Positions 15,713 through 27,500 of a stretch of 64,000 nt of DNA are shown piece by piece (the first letter of the stretch is position 1; every line of letters begins with the position of its first letter). Location of the stretch: contig JAJEKV010000280.1 of the NCBI GenBank assembly GCA_021234155.1, positions 374,001 to 438,000 on the forward strand, written 5' to 3'. The stretch is from Isoetes taiwanensis (taxonomy: Eukaryota > Streptophyta > Lycopodiopsida > Isoetales > Isoetaceae). The notes beneath the pieces are model-generated. The model saw only the letters and a program-made list of their open reading frames with translations, was not told where the DNA came from and searched no databases. The translations under genes and the position numbers were made by a program.

Positions 15713-17289
15713 CCGCAGAATCACAGACCCTCCGGGAACGGGATCCGTTCCGGAGGCCCCGTTATTCGTACCTGACAATGTCAGGTGTACCTTCTGATAG
15801 ATCCCAGCCATCCGTCTGTAGGGTCCATCCTGGTCGTCCGTTTTATACCTTCCGGCAGAATCACATTTGCCAAATACCACCGGACGGAATCACCGCTCTG
15901 TTATTCCATGCGACGGAATCACCATCCAGAATTTTCCAGTAAAAATTCAAATTTTTTTGACGTCCTATTCTTTATTCTTGTTTGTGGGAGGTGTTTCAGG
16001 TAGTGCCGGCTATGGCCGCTTGCTCCGGCGATGGCTGCCTTCTGGGGCTGGATCCACGAGAAGATCTCAAGTTCGCATTGTTCTAACTGGGTCGGAGCCT
16101 CAAAGGAAGAATACTCTGCTGGGTTTTTTTTAACGGGTTAGGGAGACATTTCTTGAACATTTTCTTGGAAATTCTGTGCAGGGCTTGAAACGATTTCAGT
16201 ATTGGCAGATGAAGATTGAACGGAGGAACCGACAGCCACAGCGGCGGCAAGAAGCCCTAACATGGATCTGCGGCCCTACAAAAGCATGAAAAGGGCATGG
16301 GCATTCATCCGCAAAAGGGCATGGGTTACGCAAACCGGATTTCAATCCGGTTTTTTTTTGGCCCCTGTCAAGAAGCGGCATCTTCGTCAAAACATTTTGC
16401 GGATTGCATTTATCGAGACTATATGCGATCCACCGCTGAGGGGCAAAACTCCATAACTAAACAAGAAAATTGAGCCGTTTCAAAGTGGGCATAAAGCGTG
16501 GGCAAGAAAGGATGATCCAAAGAAGCAAGGATTTCTCGTTAAAGGTGTCAGCCCTGTGAAGCTTATTGCGGGATAACCTTCATAGCAAAATAGCATCAGA
16601 GCCTCGAGCTCGCAAGATAAACACCGCCAATATCCCTTCCAAGACGCCGCAAAAGCCCTGAAATGGCTTAATCCAACCTTCCGTCCCTTTCCCTCGAAGC
16701 TTGATCGCTTCCCATCTTCTATCGTTTGCTTTGTGCGGCTTGTTTCCAGTTCCCCTTCCCCGCTTGATCTTTCCAACGGATTTGTGTTTTTGGGCACGTG
16801 GGGCAAGATGCATAGAACAGAATTAGAAACCGCCTCTACCTTCAAATCGCACAAATCGGTGTTTGAATTTACATTTTTGTGTTGAATCTAGAGAAATGGG
16901 TTTCTATTCCTTTTTTGTGCATTCTGTTCTAGAGAAATGGGTCGGCCCACTCACAATGTTGATTCACTATTCTGTTGAATCTAGAGAAATGGATTACATT
17001 AGAAACGGGTTTTTGTTCTTGCTTTAAAAGCAGGCATGTTTATTGTTTCTTGTTGTTGTTTGAAGCACCCCATGGCATTGCCGATAATGGCAAAGGGTTC
17101 AAATCCCCAACGAAATGTTCAGGCAAAGGCAAAGGGCTTGGTTTTTCAACAATTGGTTTAATATTAATTTTCTTCATGATCTTCAAGTAACCATCCTCAA
17201 CCATTTTTATGGAATCATGCATGAACCTGGCGGGATTGAACCATCGACCTTCCTTTGGGATTGAACCATCACCAATTTTCCTCCACCTT

Positions 17290-17700
17290 GCGGTTATCAT
17301 AAATTCAAAGTTCCCCGGTGATTCCTTCCCGCGGAATGCATTCGTGGTGATTCCATCTCGAAGAATCTTACATTTGTGATTCCAAGGCGCGTAATCGCAT
17401 GGTTGTGATTCCATCCGGCGGAATAGCAATGTTGTGATTAAATGCGGCGGGATACGTAAGTGGTGATTCCATCTCACGAATCGGGCGTTAAATGCGGATT
17501 CCATCCGGCGGAATAGCATGGTTGTGATTCCGCCGCAGAATAACACGATTGTGATTCCGCCTCGTGGAATAAATAATACCGGTTGTGATTCCGATGCGGT
17601 GGAATACATGGCCGGTGATTCCATCTCGAAGAATCATAAATTGGTGATTCCATCTCGCGGAATAGCAAAGTTGTGATTCGGCGGGAAGGTATAAATGACA
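17290..17700. repeat. MULE subterminal repeat array, right side
   Basis: About thirteen imperfect units of 28-30 bp with consensus GTGATTCCATC, a variable CG-rich core, and CGGAATA. Units begin near 17319, 17348, 17375, 17404, 17433, 17463, 17496, 17523, 17550, 17585, 17615, 17643 and 17672. The left end has four or five related units in the opposite sense (15690-15925, GGAATCAC). Such subterminal repeats are common in MULEs and may bind transposase; the role here is inferred. Confidence 0.8.
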
Positions 17701-17775
17701 AAAGCGACCATGTCGATATGCGGATAGCGAGGGGCTCGGGTATACGAATAGCGGGGTCGGGTGGTGATTCAGCGG

Positions 17776-17829
17776 GATGGAATTATTTGCGATGGAATCA
17801 CCAAAACCAGGGTAAGGATATTTTCACCC
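17776..17829 (-). repeat. MULE right terminal inverted repeat
   Basis: Reverse complement of 15659-15712. Ends in CACCC immediately before the second 9-bp duplication. Confidence 0.9.
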
Positions 17830-17838
17830 GTATATAAG
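17830..17838. repeat. 9-bp target-site duplication (right)
   Basis: GTATATAAG, identical to 15650-15658. Confidence 0.9.
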
Positions 17839-18609
17839 CACCTAATATAAATTGTCACCCCGTACTTGCAATTCAGAACCACCACTTACCTTAAACCCTG
17901 GAACATAACGCGAAGTATCCGTCAGCGCCTATGAACTGCAGTCTGGATTTGAACTGCGCACCGGTCTTCTGCAATTTTTGAGGTGCATATCATTTTTGTT
18001 CTTTTAAACATCATATCAAGATCCTTGCCAGAAATCTACACTGCATGGCGAAGCTGATTTATGAGTGAAGGCAGCCAAATATCTTCTAACTGCTACCAAG
18101 TTCGCAGGTCAGAGCTACTCATTGATGCTAAAAGGAGACGCCCAAAATCTTCGGTTCTAATCTAAAGCATGCTGTCGCTGCTTAAAACCATCACAAAAAA
18201 GCACTCTCCGTTGTGAAAAAAGTCCAATCACAAATTTCTAAACAAAAACAGAGCAGCAACCGTCCTTCCTTTTTATTCAATCGAAGAAGCTTCCAGTACC
18301 TCCTCCAAGTTTCTAACACCAAAATTAATTACACCTGTGGAATTCTCAAAGGCCACTTTATTACACATGTTAAACTTCAAAACCACTAAGAACGTTCTAG
18401 AAATACTTAAAAATATTTAACCTAGCCCTATAAATTATATAATAACATCTATCTTAACATATATAAACCTCAAGGGCACGATTCTTTCGGCATATTCGAA
18501 GCTGATGCTTGCCTCTAAAGTGGCCACGTATTTCCGGAAGGAAAAAATAGGGGCTTAGAAAAAAATGAAAAAATAGGCGCTTTAGAAAAAAAATCTACTT
18601 CTTTGGCTA

Positions 18610-18830
18610 TGGCGGCTACTGTCCGGCAACGGCTTCAATTCGGTCTTCTGGTTCTCATTCCTGTCTGCCACAGCGACTGGTTTCTTATATTTGTGTGGAG
18701 AAAACTCTCCGGCTGTTAATACTCATAGTTGGGCTGCAATCATATTGACAAATGCTAAACTTGGGCAAGAGGATATGGCGCTCAGGGATTGCAGCAGAGT
18801 ATATGAAGCCCACAGACATGATTGATTGTT
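18610..18830 (+). pseudogene. Possible PPR-protein fragment
   Basis: One frame reads NTHSWAAIILTNAKLGQEDM then ALRDC (about 18720-18800), similar to a pentatricopeptide repeat (W-x-AII-x-x-x-AKLGQ-x-x-MAL). Only about one repeat is visible and no flanking repeats follow. A second frame starting at ATG 18613 gives MAATVRQRLQFGLLVLIPVC, which resembles a signal peptide and could be an alternative first exon for the downstream cystatin-like gene. Weak in both readings. Confidence 0.3.
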
Positions 18831-19071
18831 ACAGGGTATGAGGATATGAAGGATGCATCATTCATGGATGCTATTATGAAAGTTTTCTGTGTATATACAA
18901 GCCAAATAATCTCGTCCAATTTGCCCTCCGGAAGTACAACCTCAACCTGGTACGCCAAAAAATTTAACCAGAAAACCCCCTTTTGATCTGTCTACAATTC
19001 CATTCATAATTCTGTCTAAAAATTTTGGATTTGTGTATCCAGAAAAAATCTGGCCAAAAGGTATGGAACCG

Positions 19072-19612
19072 GAATGAAACCCGAGCTTTATGATGCTATT
19101 ATAGACTGGGCTTTTCCGTCCATGCTTTCGTTCCGTATCCTTGAATCGAAGGCCAATTCATGGGAAAATGTCGACCCAACTTCTGAGCAGATCGAATCAA
19201 TGGCCAAATTTGCAGTGAACGACTTCAACACGAGACTGGTAAGCCAGATCGATTTAATTTTTTAGTTAAATTGTTTGAATTTGAAGCAGCAAATGACGGG
19301 ATTGCTCTGTTTTTGGAAGAACCCAAATTGGAGTTAAGGATTCGGAATCCAAAGGTGGTGGAGGCACAGAGGAAGGAGGACAGATTTGTGCTGAAGATGA
19401 GCCCTTTGGCAGAGCATCGATGGCGGCTGTACGAGGCAACAGTGGTGGCCGAAATAGGCACTTTCATGGTCGAAAAGATGGTGCCCTTAAGAGCCGTTTC
19501 TGGAGCTTATCTTAGGAGAACCCCGCGACCCCCACATCCAAGCCCTTGGCAAAAATGCTGTCCAAGATTTTACATTTTGTGTAAAAGCTTTGCTCTAATT
19601 TATTGTCTCTCC
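19072..19612 (+). CDS. Phytocystatin-like cysteine protease inhibitor, divergent
   Basis: Cystatins plug the active site of papain-type proteases. The first block holds SWENVDPTSEQIESMAKFAV then NDFNTRL (19160-19238), matching the plant cystatin helix motif (LARFAV-x-x-xN). A GTAAGCC donor follows at about 19239, and an acceptor near 19288 would open the second block: LELRIRNPKVVEAQRKEDRF then VLKM, then RLYEATVVAEIGTFMVEKM, which aligns with the family's KVVxAxEQ and KLYEAKVW-x-KPW regions. The inhibitory QxVxG loop is not recognisable (EAQRKEDRF stands there), and the PW of the second binding loop is also missing. The implied intron of about 50 bases is short. Either a diverged family member that has lost inhibitory residues, or a pseudogene. 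Confidence 0.45.
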
Positions 19613-20618
19613 TGATAAAATCCAATTTCAATTCAGCCTGAGAGCTTAATCCGCCCTTCATCGTGCCTTTCTTCATGCATGCTTAAACCATAATCTTTTG
19701 ATGTTCTGACTTTGTGTATAAAATGGACTGTTGTATTTCTGATAACCTCATACCCTGAATGCAGGAGGATAAATATTGTCATTTTCGGATTTAGTAGATT
19801 AATAGGGCTTAGCATCCCACAAATTTGCACATCCAGCTATCGCACAGTTCAGAGCAGCAATATATACCTTTTGTTACTTTTTATCGGTATCTTCCAAATG
19901 ATATCAGATCTGTCCATGTTTAAACAGATTTCCAAATTTATCTTGCTGAAGAGGATAACAAAGATATTGGATATTTGTTTTACGTTATCTAGGGCTGTCG
20001 GACCATTTTTCGAATATGCAACAGCCAGTGATCTTAATGAGGAAAATGGTGAAAGTTGGGTCACTCTTAGCATATATCTTTTCTATTTCAGCTGATATTG
20101 TAAAAGCAATCATGAGATTGCCACATGAGGCATGAGCATGTATTTTTTGTAATAGTTCAACGTCAGGCATTTTTTTTCAAGGTATGCAAAGGGTTGCAAC
20201 CAATCTCCCAGTATCAAATTGGCTTTTTGGACAGCTGTTCCTTCGTCTACTGATCCTTGCTATAAATCTCGAAACTGGTTTCTCAGCAAGGAGACTTAAA
20301 GCCAGTCAAGGTGATCTCTATGTATCCAACGTAAGCCGCTCTCCACAAGTTTGTCATTTATGGAGGAAGAAACTTATTCGCACATGCTATATATGTTGTA
20401 CTATATGATCTACAGATCAATATTACATCAACAACATTAGCATATAACATCCAACATAAATGCTAACGTTTATTCTTTTCCACCACTGTCTATAGATCCG
20501 TATAATAGTGTTTCTGTTTTATCGCCTTGAAGTATTTCTGCAATAATGCTTTGCAACAAGATAAAATAAAAACAGTTGATTCTCCTTAATTGTTATAAGA
20601 TTGCTGAAAAGAACTTAC

Positions 20619-20782
20619 CTGGGAACAACTCTATGGCCTCTGAAATCAGCGATGGCAGTGGCAAATGTGTACAACCCTGCAACATCAGCACTATTGTATG
20701 CTTTTGTATTGTCAGCTGAGGTATATGTGGCCTGTTCACCATCAATTGGTTGTACTGAATTATCCTCCAAGTTCAAGTCGCA
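20619..20782 (-). pseudogene. Exon resembling CLU (clustered mitochondria / FRIENDLY-type) protein
   Basis: CLU proteins are large cytosolic factors needed for mitochondrial distribution. The minus-strand exon ends in NSADVAGLYTFATAIADFRG then HRVV, close to the conserved GLYTLATAIVDYRGHRVVAQ stretch that I remember from CLU proteins. A GTAAGT donor follows immediately and a CAG acceptor precedes it. Continuing rightwards, 20906-20783 is open in a different frame (SKRQESLENPEGN), suggesting either another exon or a frameshift. I could not find the expected next block (SVLPGIL, GSVDNGK) to the left. So this is either one exon of a gene with long introns or an isolated fragment. Confidence 0.42.
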
Positions 20783-21099
20783 CTGAGTGCAGCGCTAGGC
20801 TCTGTTGAATGCTTTGTTTCTTCATTAATGCTGGTTGGTTCCTTGGTCTTCAGGTTCCCTTCGGGATTCTCCAGTGATTCTTGCCTCTTGCTTTGTTGCA
20901 TAGCATGAAGTCGCCATTAACAGCAAAACTAAAGAAGATGTTATTGTGCACATACATGAGAAGCAAATTCCAAACCAATATCATTTGGTATTGTGTGAAT
21001 TTTTTCAAGAATAACACAACCATTTCGAACAATAAGTACTTGATCCTTTCAAGATGTGCATGACATATCATATACTTATTCTGGTCTGCTATATTTTTT

Positions 21100-22233
21100 T
21101 TATTTGGCTTCATTGTTTCAGATTACGTTCATTCCTGTGAACAATAGATTTGCTGCTAGATAAATCATATAGAACTACATCTTATAGATCTTTTGCCATC
21201 TGAAACCATTAATACTTAAATGTTTCTTCATTGAAATCACACAAGACCTTATATCATGCCAATTATATTATTTCAGGGTGGGTATAATCTATAGTAAAGT
21301 CATCCTCAACCCTCAGCCTGAGATAGATTTGATGCTTAGACAGGCTGTAAAAATTATTCGCCAGATCAAGAACACAATAATCTGTTTTGAAGCTCAATTC
21401 ATTGAGTTAACAAGTTGTTTAAGCTAAGCCTTACATATGAAAACGTTCTTTATCAGTAGGACTGATTGGAGGAATGCATCGCCCAATTATGTGCTAGGGA
21501 ACCCACCAGCCGTCGTGGGTCTCCGGCGGGAAACCGGCCGGCGACACTGCCATTGATAAGGTGATCAGTGCCAAAATGCGTGTTCCAAGTTCCTTTGTTC
21601 ATTATGAGCTTAGATTGAGTGTCATAAAAAATGGCAACACTGTGGTTTACCATGCTTACTTCAGAGACAGTAGTTGCTCCTTGAGAAGGTTCTTGCCTGT
21701 CTCATATGACCACTCTTTGACACGGAAGTAGATTCTGATTTTTGTCCCATTTTTCAAGGGACTCGTGCCCATCCACTTGGCTAGAGACCCTTAATTTGTC
21801 GGTATAAGTGTCATGTACAAACAAAATCTCGGGACTATAGTTGTATAGGAGACTGTACACAAACTGTAACTAACTTTGAAATCTACTTACTATTTGTCTC
21901 ATCTCTACATATAGGCAGTTTGTAATATTCCAATATTTGTGGAGTGTATTATCATTTCGCGTGTTCTAATTTTTTTCGAGGCCATTATATTGCAGTAGTT
22001 TATGGAGAATATTCTATGTTGGGCACTTTAGACCATTCCTACAAAGAATATGGGTCGAACAGGCATGTCTTGACTTGCCTCACAGTATGTGAACTGCAAT
22101 CAATATACATCTCTATTGTCGCATCTGAAGGATGTCCAGAATTGAAGAAGCCGCCGTGATAAATTTCTTGTAGAAATAAATAGAATTGTATTGCATTGCA
22201 TTGAATTGAATTGAATTGAATGGATTTTTACGT
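21100..22233. other. Intergenic or intronic DNA, no gene recognised
   Basis: Short frames only. The minus frame 21653-21453 (KGTWNTHFGTDHLINGSVAG) matches no family I know. A TTGAA/ATTGC microsatellite lies at 22186-22222. Confidence 0.4.
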
Positions 22234-22241
22234 CTATAGAG
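22234..22241. repeat. 8-bp target-site duplication (left)
   Basis: CTATAGAG, repeated exactly at 23213-23220. Confidence 0.85.
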
Positions 22242-23212
22242 CATAGTTACGAAACACGCCGTTTCGGCCGTGGCCCACGGCTACCACGGTTTTTTGAAGT
22301 AATCCGTTGCGAACACGGCAACGAGGGCGTTTTTTTGTCTGATACGAACCACGGCGTGGTTCAGCTTGGAAACACCGTGTTCTGAGAGAACAACGGTCGT
22401 TGTTTTCCAGTTTTCAGAGATAAGGGTTAACGGTTATGTTCTAGCTTGAAACGGCGAGTTGTGGCAGAGCAACGGCGTGGTTCTCAAATCCGATGCCTCT
22501 GTGGTAGATTTTTTCCGCCTATACATTTCCCCGTTTCTTCCCTTTTTTCGCCTGGACTACTCTTCTAGAAGCTCCGGGAGACCTTGCTTTCGCCTGGACT
22601 ACTCTGCCTTTTGCTTTTCGCCTGGACTGCTTTCGCCTGGACTGCTCTAGTTTGTGTCGGCTGGAGTTCTGGTGGTGTTAGGTGTTAGCCGGATTGAGAT
22701 GCCAGGATGAGATATCTGGCCGGAAATCTGATGCGGGATTGAAGCATCTGTCAATATCTTTATCAATATTCAGCATCTGTTTCAAGCATCTGTCAATATC
22801 TGTTAATAATATACATTTCATTGAAGTATGCCGCTGGAGCATCTGTTTTGCATTGAAGCTGTCACGTTGAAGGCTGCAGCAGGGCATTGAAGCCTGTGTC
22901 TTCTGCTCTGGACATCAACAATCCTACAATACAAACAGATAAAGAAATATATAATGCCATAGTCGATTCTACATTGCAGATAAAGAAACATTGTATAATA
23001 TATCTTATTGTCACACCATCAGGTCAGTTCTTCTACAGTGGAAATTTCCTTTTTGAATTTTGCTGAAATTTTCATTTTTTTTTTATATTTTAAAAACTTT
23101 AAGTATTTTAAAGAATATTCCCGTGTTATTCGTTTCCGTGTTCTGTTGGCGTTTCCGTTTTCTAAAATTTGGGGAGCCGTTGCGTTTTCCGTGGTCGTGT
23201 TTCGTAACTATG
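22242..23212. mobile_element. Complete non-autonomous hAT element, 971 bp
   Basis: Terminal inverted repeats CATAGTTACGAAACACG are exact at both ends, and the element is flanked by 8-bp duplications CTATAGAG. Eight-base duplications and short C-starting terminal repeats fit the hAT superfamily. The left subterminal part is rich in CCACGG/CCGTGG and AACGGC motifs. An internal block repeats GCATCTGTCAATATCT (about 22744 and 22787) and CGCCTGGACT. No transposase frame. Confidence 0.85.
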
Positions 23213-23220
23213 CTATAGAG
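23213..23220. repeat. 8-bp target-site duplication (right)
   Basis: CTATAGAG, identical to 22234-22241. Confidence 0.85.
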
Positions 23221-23842
23221 ACTAATTGGCCTACAGGATCCAATCAAGGATACAGCGAACATATTACCGTTAGGATTGAAAAAACCCTGCCCGAATGGTT
23301 TTTGAGTGAAAAAACCTTGGCAGTAACATGTTTTTTGAGAAATTGTACAATGAACCACAATTCCTTTAATTTGAAATTATTCCACATTTCATTTTTTTGA
23401 AAATGGCAAAAAAATGCGTCTTTCACACTTGATTTTTAGGTTCTTTGGAGTAACAGATAGGATTTTAAGGCCTCAATTTCCAAAGAATCTGGTTTAAGAT
23501 TGATCAAAGCATTAAAATAGGAACATAAAATATGCATTCAAAATTAATTTTATGAACATTTCGCATAAATATACCAGAAAAATGGTCTATTTACATCAAC
23601 TTTTTCTCGTCTTTTCACGCTAAGCGTGAGATGTGGCAGAGAAGGGCCTGACAGTCACCTTTCGCTTCCCTCATTTCTCATAAAATCTGAAAGCAGATAA
23701 TTAAAAGCATTCCGAGAGTATTATACAGGAACTTAATCGATTTGACAATACCCATTTCTCAATTTCAAGCCTGAAAGCACCCATGTCATTCATGATAGCT
23801 AAGAATTTCTGGATAGATGAAGAAAAGAGGTGATTTTCTTAC

Positions 23843-23905
23843 CTCAATTTGCAAAGAGCTGAAGAGCTTTGATTTCTCTTGCTTGGCTGCTTCACCAAGG
23901 TAAAT
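23843..23905 (-). CDS. Candidate 21-codon internal exon of an unknown gene
   Basis: An open block of exactly 63 bases reads IYLGEAAKQEKSKLFSSLQI then E. It is preceded by an acceptor (GACAG) and followed by a donor (GTAAGA). Composition and phase look exon-like, but the protein is not recognised. The Copia element starts only ten bases upstream of the putative acceptor, so if real the gene carries the retrotransposon in the preceding intron. Confidence 0.28.
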
Positions 23906-23910
23906 CTGTC

Positions 23911-23915
23911 AAACA
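23911..23915. repeat. 5-bp target-site duplication (left)
   Basis: AAACA, repeated at 29302-29306 directly outside the other LTR. Confidence 0.85.
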
Positions 23916-24490
23916 TGTTAGTATAAGAGAGAATTTCAATCAATAATTTCTATCAAAATGTCAATGAGATACAATGATATTCACTTCACCCTTTATCTCA
24001 ACTTAATAAGACATGATTTCTATCTTATTCAAGAATCAATGGTCTTCAAACTTAATAAACCATTGAAATTATAACTTAAGCAGAACACTGTAGCAATGGG
24101 AATGACGATAATACTGTAGCAACTAATAGTGCATTAGGTTGCCATTTTTCATGTCGATCAACCAAATCCGATCCCACTGTATTATAATTTACATTCATAC
24201 AAATGTTTTATAGTGAATTCCGGCGGTTATGGTAGCAGCAAATTAGCTCGGTGGTCTATGTACAGTAACTTCCATATCGAATAAAACCTTGCCTCCAACG
24301 TTAACACCTTGTTTAAAATATAATAGTAATAATGGCTCTTCATGAACCTTAGCTTAGAACCTTAACTTATTTAATACCGAACCTTTGCAAACCATTGCAA
24401 ACTCCCCATCACACAATAACATCTAAATGTCATTTGCATGTCTGAGATCTTCCCTTACCATGAATTATGCAATGACTACAATTTCTAACA
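23916..24490 (-). repeat. Copia 3' LTR
   Basis: 575 bp, TGTTAG...CTAACA ends. Near-identical to 28718-29301. Confidence 0.93.
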
Positions 24491-24508
24491 TTCCTCCTTC
24501 GTTGCATA
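24491..24508 (-). other. Copia polypurine tract
   Basis: Minus strand reads AACGAAGGAGGAA directly before the TGTTAG start of the 3' LTR. This is the expected primer for plus-strand DNA synthesis. Confidence 0.8.
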
Positions 24509-24531
24509 ATCTGTTACTTTCAAACTATTTC

Positions 24532-27500
24532 TCAACTGAATAAACTTTCCTTCAGGTAAACCTTTTGTAATATGTCTGCTATTTGATCTGAGGTATTCAC
24601 ATATACCATTTTGATGTATCCTTTTGAAGCCAGATCCCTAATAAAATGTATATTCATCTCAATATGCTTTGTTCTTTCATGGTCTACAGGATTTTTCACT
24701 ATAGCTATACAGCTCTGGCTATCTGTGAAAATTTCAGTTGGATCATTTTGCTTGCAGTTTAACTCTTCTAACAATCTCCTTAACCATGTAATTTCCTTTG
24801 CTGCTAACTAGGAGGAAGCTGTGTACTCTGCCTCAGCATATGACATTGCTATGGCACTTTGTTTTTTGCATCTCCAAGCAACTACTCCACCAGCCAAAAA
24901 AATAGCATAACCTGAGGTTGACTTCCTTGAGCTTAGATCATCACCCCATTCAGCATCACTGAAAGCATACAAGTTAAGATTATCTGAATCAAATGCTATT
25001 CCCAGATCTCTGGTACCTTTAAGATATTTCAATACCCTTTTACCTGCTTGCCAATGTTCCCTGGTAGGATCATTACATCTTCTGCTCAAGATATTAACTA
25101 CATAGGATATATCAGGTCTGCTGTTATTTGCCAAATACAGTAGGCAGCCTATTAGAGCTCTATAAGGCACATTTTCCATTTCTTCTTTCTCTTTCTCTGA
25201 TATATTTCTTTCTGCTGTCAACTTGTGTCCAGGAACTACAGGAGTTTTAACAGTATGTGCTTCTTTCATATTGAACCTGCTTAACATGTTATCTATATGT
25301 CTTCTTTGCTTAAGCTTCAATATTTTCTGCTCCCTATTTCTTATTACTTCTATCCCCAAAAATTGCTTTTGATTCTTCCAAATCTATCATTATGAACCTT
25401 GCATGCAAGATATTCTTGCAAATATTTAGAATTTTTGTGTTGTTTGCTACCATGATGCAATCGTCTACATATGGTGCAATGATGCAGTATTCTTCTTTCT
25501 GTTTATATCTATACAAATTCCTATCATTATGAAGATTCTCAAAACCCTGCTCTTTGAGATAATTATCCATGCATAAGAACCATTCTCTTGGAGCTTGTTT
25601 CAGACCATACACAGCTCTTTCCCTTGTTCAAAACCTGGAGCTTGTCTCATAAAAATGCTCTCCTCTAATCATCCATGTGATGCAATTCTAAATTTAAAGC
25701 ATTTGCTAAAGCCAATAATATTCTGATGCTTGTGAGCTTTACAATAGGTGAGTATGTCTCCTCATAGTCTATTCCTGGTTTTTGTGTATATCCCTGAGCC
25801 ACCATCCTAGCTTTATGCTTCTTAGTTCCATCAGCCCCTATTTTAATTTTAAAAATCCATTTGCTTCCTATCATATTCCTGTTTTCTGGAACTTGAACGA
25901 GATCATAAGTCTCAGTTTCATGAAAGGATTTAATTTCCTCCTTCATGGCTTCTTCTCATTTTTCCTTATCTTTTGACTTGAGAGCCTCATCTATATTTCT
26001 AGGAATCTCTTCATCTTCAATAAGTGCCATAATTTGATCATAATCATGACCTATATTTTTTATTCTATTCTTTTACTTTTTCCAGAAATGTTTCTCCCAT
26101 ATAAAGCATTATCAATGTTTGCTTCTTCAACCAATTGTTCAATTCGACTTTTTCTTTTCTTTTCTTTTCTTTTCTACTGGCCTGTTATCTTCAAGAACAG
26201 GTTGATTTGTTTCAATTTGTTTTTCAACATCCTCATGCTTGTTTCTTTCTTCACTTTCTGATTCATTGTCAAAATCAACATCTAGATTCTTGGTTTCATC
26301 CTTTTGCATTTCATTTTTCCCTTTTGCTTGCTCCAGGGATTTCTTATTGAGCCTATCTTTATAAAGAACCCCCTCATTGAATACCACATCCCTGCTGATA
26401 GTTATTGTTCTAGACTCAGGGATGTATATCCTATACCCTTTGCTTTCTAGATCATATCAAACAAGAAACCCAGCTTCAGCTTTGTCATCCAATTTTCTTC
26501 TTAACTCTATAGGTATATGACTATACACTAGACATCCATAAGCTTTGAAATGATCATAATTCAAATCTATTTTTCCTTTTGACCATACAAGATATGGGAT
26601 TTCCCCATTTAGACTGGATGTTGGCAGTTTGTTATGAATTAAGGTGGCTGTTTGCAAAGCTACATCCTAGAGAAAATTTGGCAATCCACTATTTTTAATC
26701 ATAGACCTCACTTCATCCAACAAGGTTCTATTTCTCCTTTCTGCCACACCATTTTGCTGTGGAGTGTATCTACAAGTTAGCTGTCTTCTTATTCCCTTTG
26801 CAATACAAAAGCTTTTGAACTGAGATGACAAATACTCTCCTCCTTTGTCTGATCTAACAACTTTCAGTTTGTTCCCAGTTTCCCTTTCCATTTCAGCAAC
26901 ATAATGCTTAAAAGCACTTAAAGCTTGGGATTTTCTTTTTAAACAATAGCATTTGCATTTTCTAGAGAAATCATCAATAAATGAAACAAAATACCTGTTA
27001 TTGCTTCTGCTCCTCACATTTAAAGGGCCACATAAATCCGTGTGCACCAGCTCCAACACATCCTTGGCTCTAGTTTTTGATCTCCTAAAGGGCAACCTGT
27101 TTAATTTCCCAAGCATACAACCTTCACACAAGAAGTTCCTTGGTTCCACATTATTACTTTCAATCCATCCCTTCTTAATCAATAGTTTGAGATTATTGCC
27201 ATGAGTATGCGCTAGTCTGTTATGCCACAATTCAAAATCAGAAACATTGAGAGCATTCACTTCATTGCATACAATATTATCCATTTGGAAAAGATTCCCA
27301 ACTCGTTTTGCTTCAAAAAAAATTTCATTTCCAATAAATATATTACATGCTTTGGAGTCAAAATTGACTCTATAGCCTAAATCTACAAGCTGGCTGACTG
27401 AAATCAAATTCTTGATAAGTCCTGGAACACATAAAACATTTTCTATATCCACTACATTTCCATTTAGGTCAAAAAGTTGTAGCAATCCCCTTCCTTCAAT

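Larger units (their letters stand above)
15659..17829. mobile_element. Complete non-autonomous MULE, 2171 bp
   Basis: Bounded by 9-bp duplications GTATATAAG and by terminal inverted repeats starting GGGTGAAAATATCCTTACCC and continuing through TGGTTTTGGTGATTCC and on to AATAATTCC. The first 50 or so bases are nearly identical at the two ends. Inside each end lie arrays of GTGATTCC...GGAAT units in opposite orientation. No transposase motif is present. The core (15960-17290) has only short frames, such as plus 16262-16456 and minus 16854-16480, which could be captured host sequence (Pack-MULE) but match nothing I know. The element near the left edge of the window is a plausible autonomous partner. 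Confidence 0.9.

Noticed and set aside
17040-17701. 194- and 75-codon minus-strand frames with repeated WNH/ESQP words
   Set aside because: Translation of the 28-30 bp subterminal repeat array, not a repeat protein.
20175-20335. Minus-strand GSVDEGTAVQKANLILGDWL as the continuation of the CLU-like exon
   Set aside because: GSVDEG resembles the next CLU block, but the following residues do not, and joining it to the 20619 donor gives an immediate stop.
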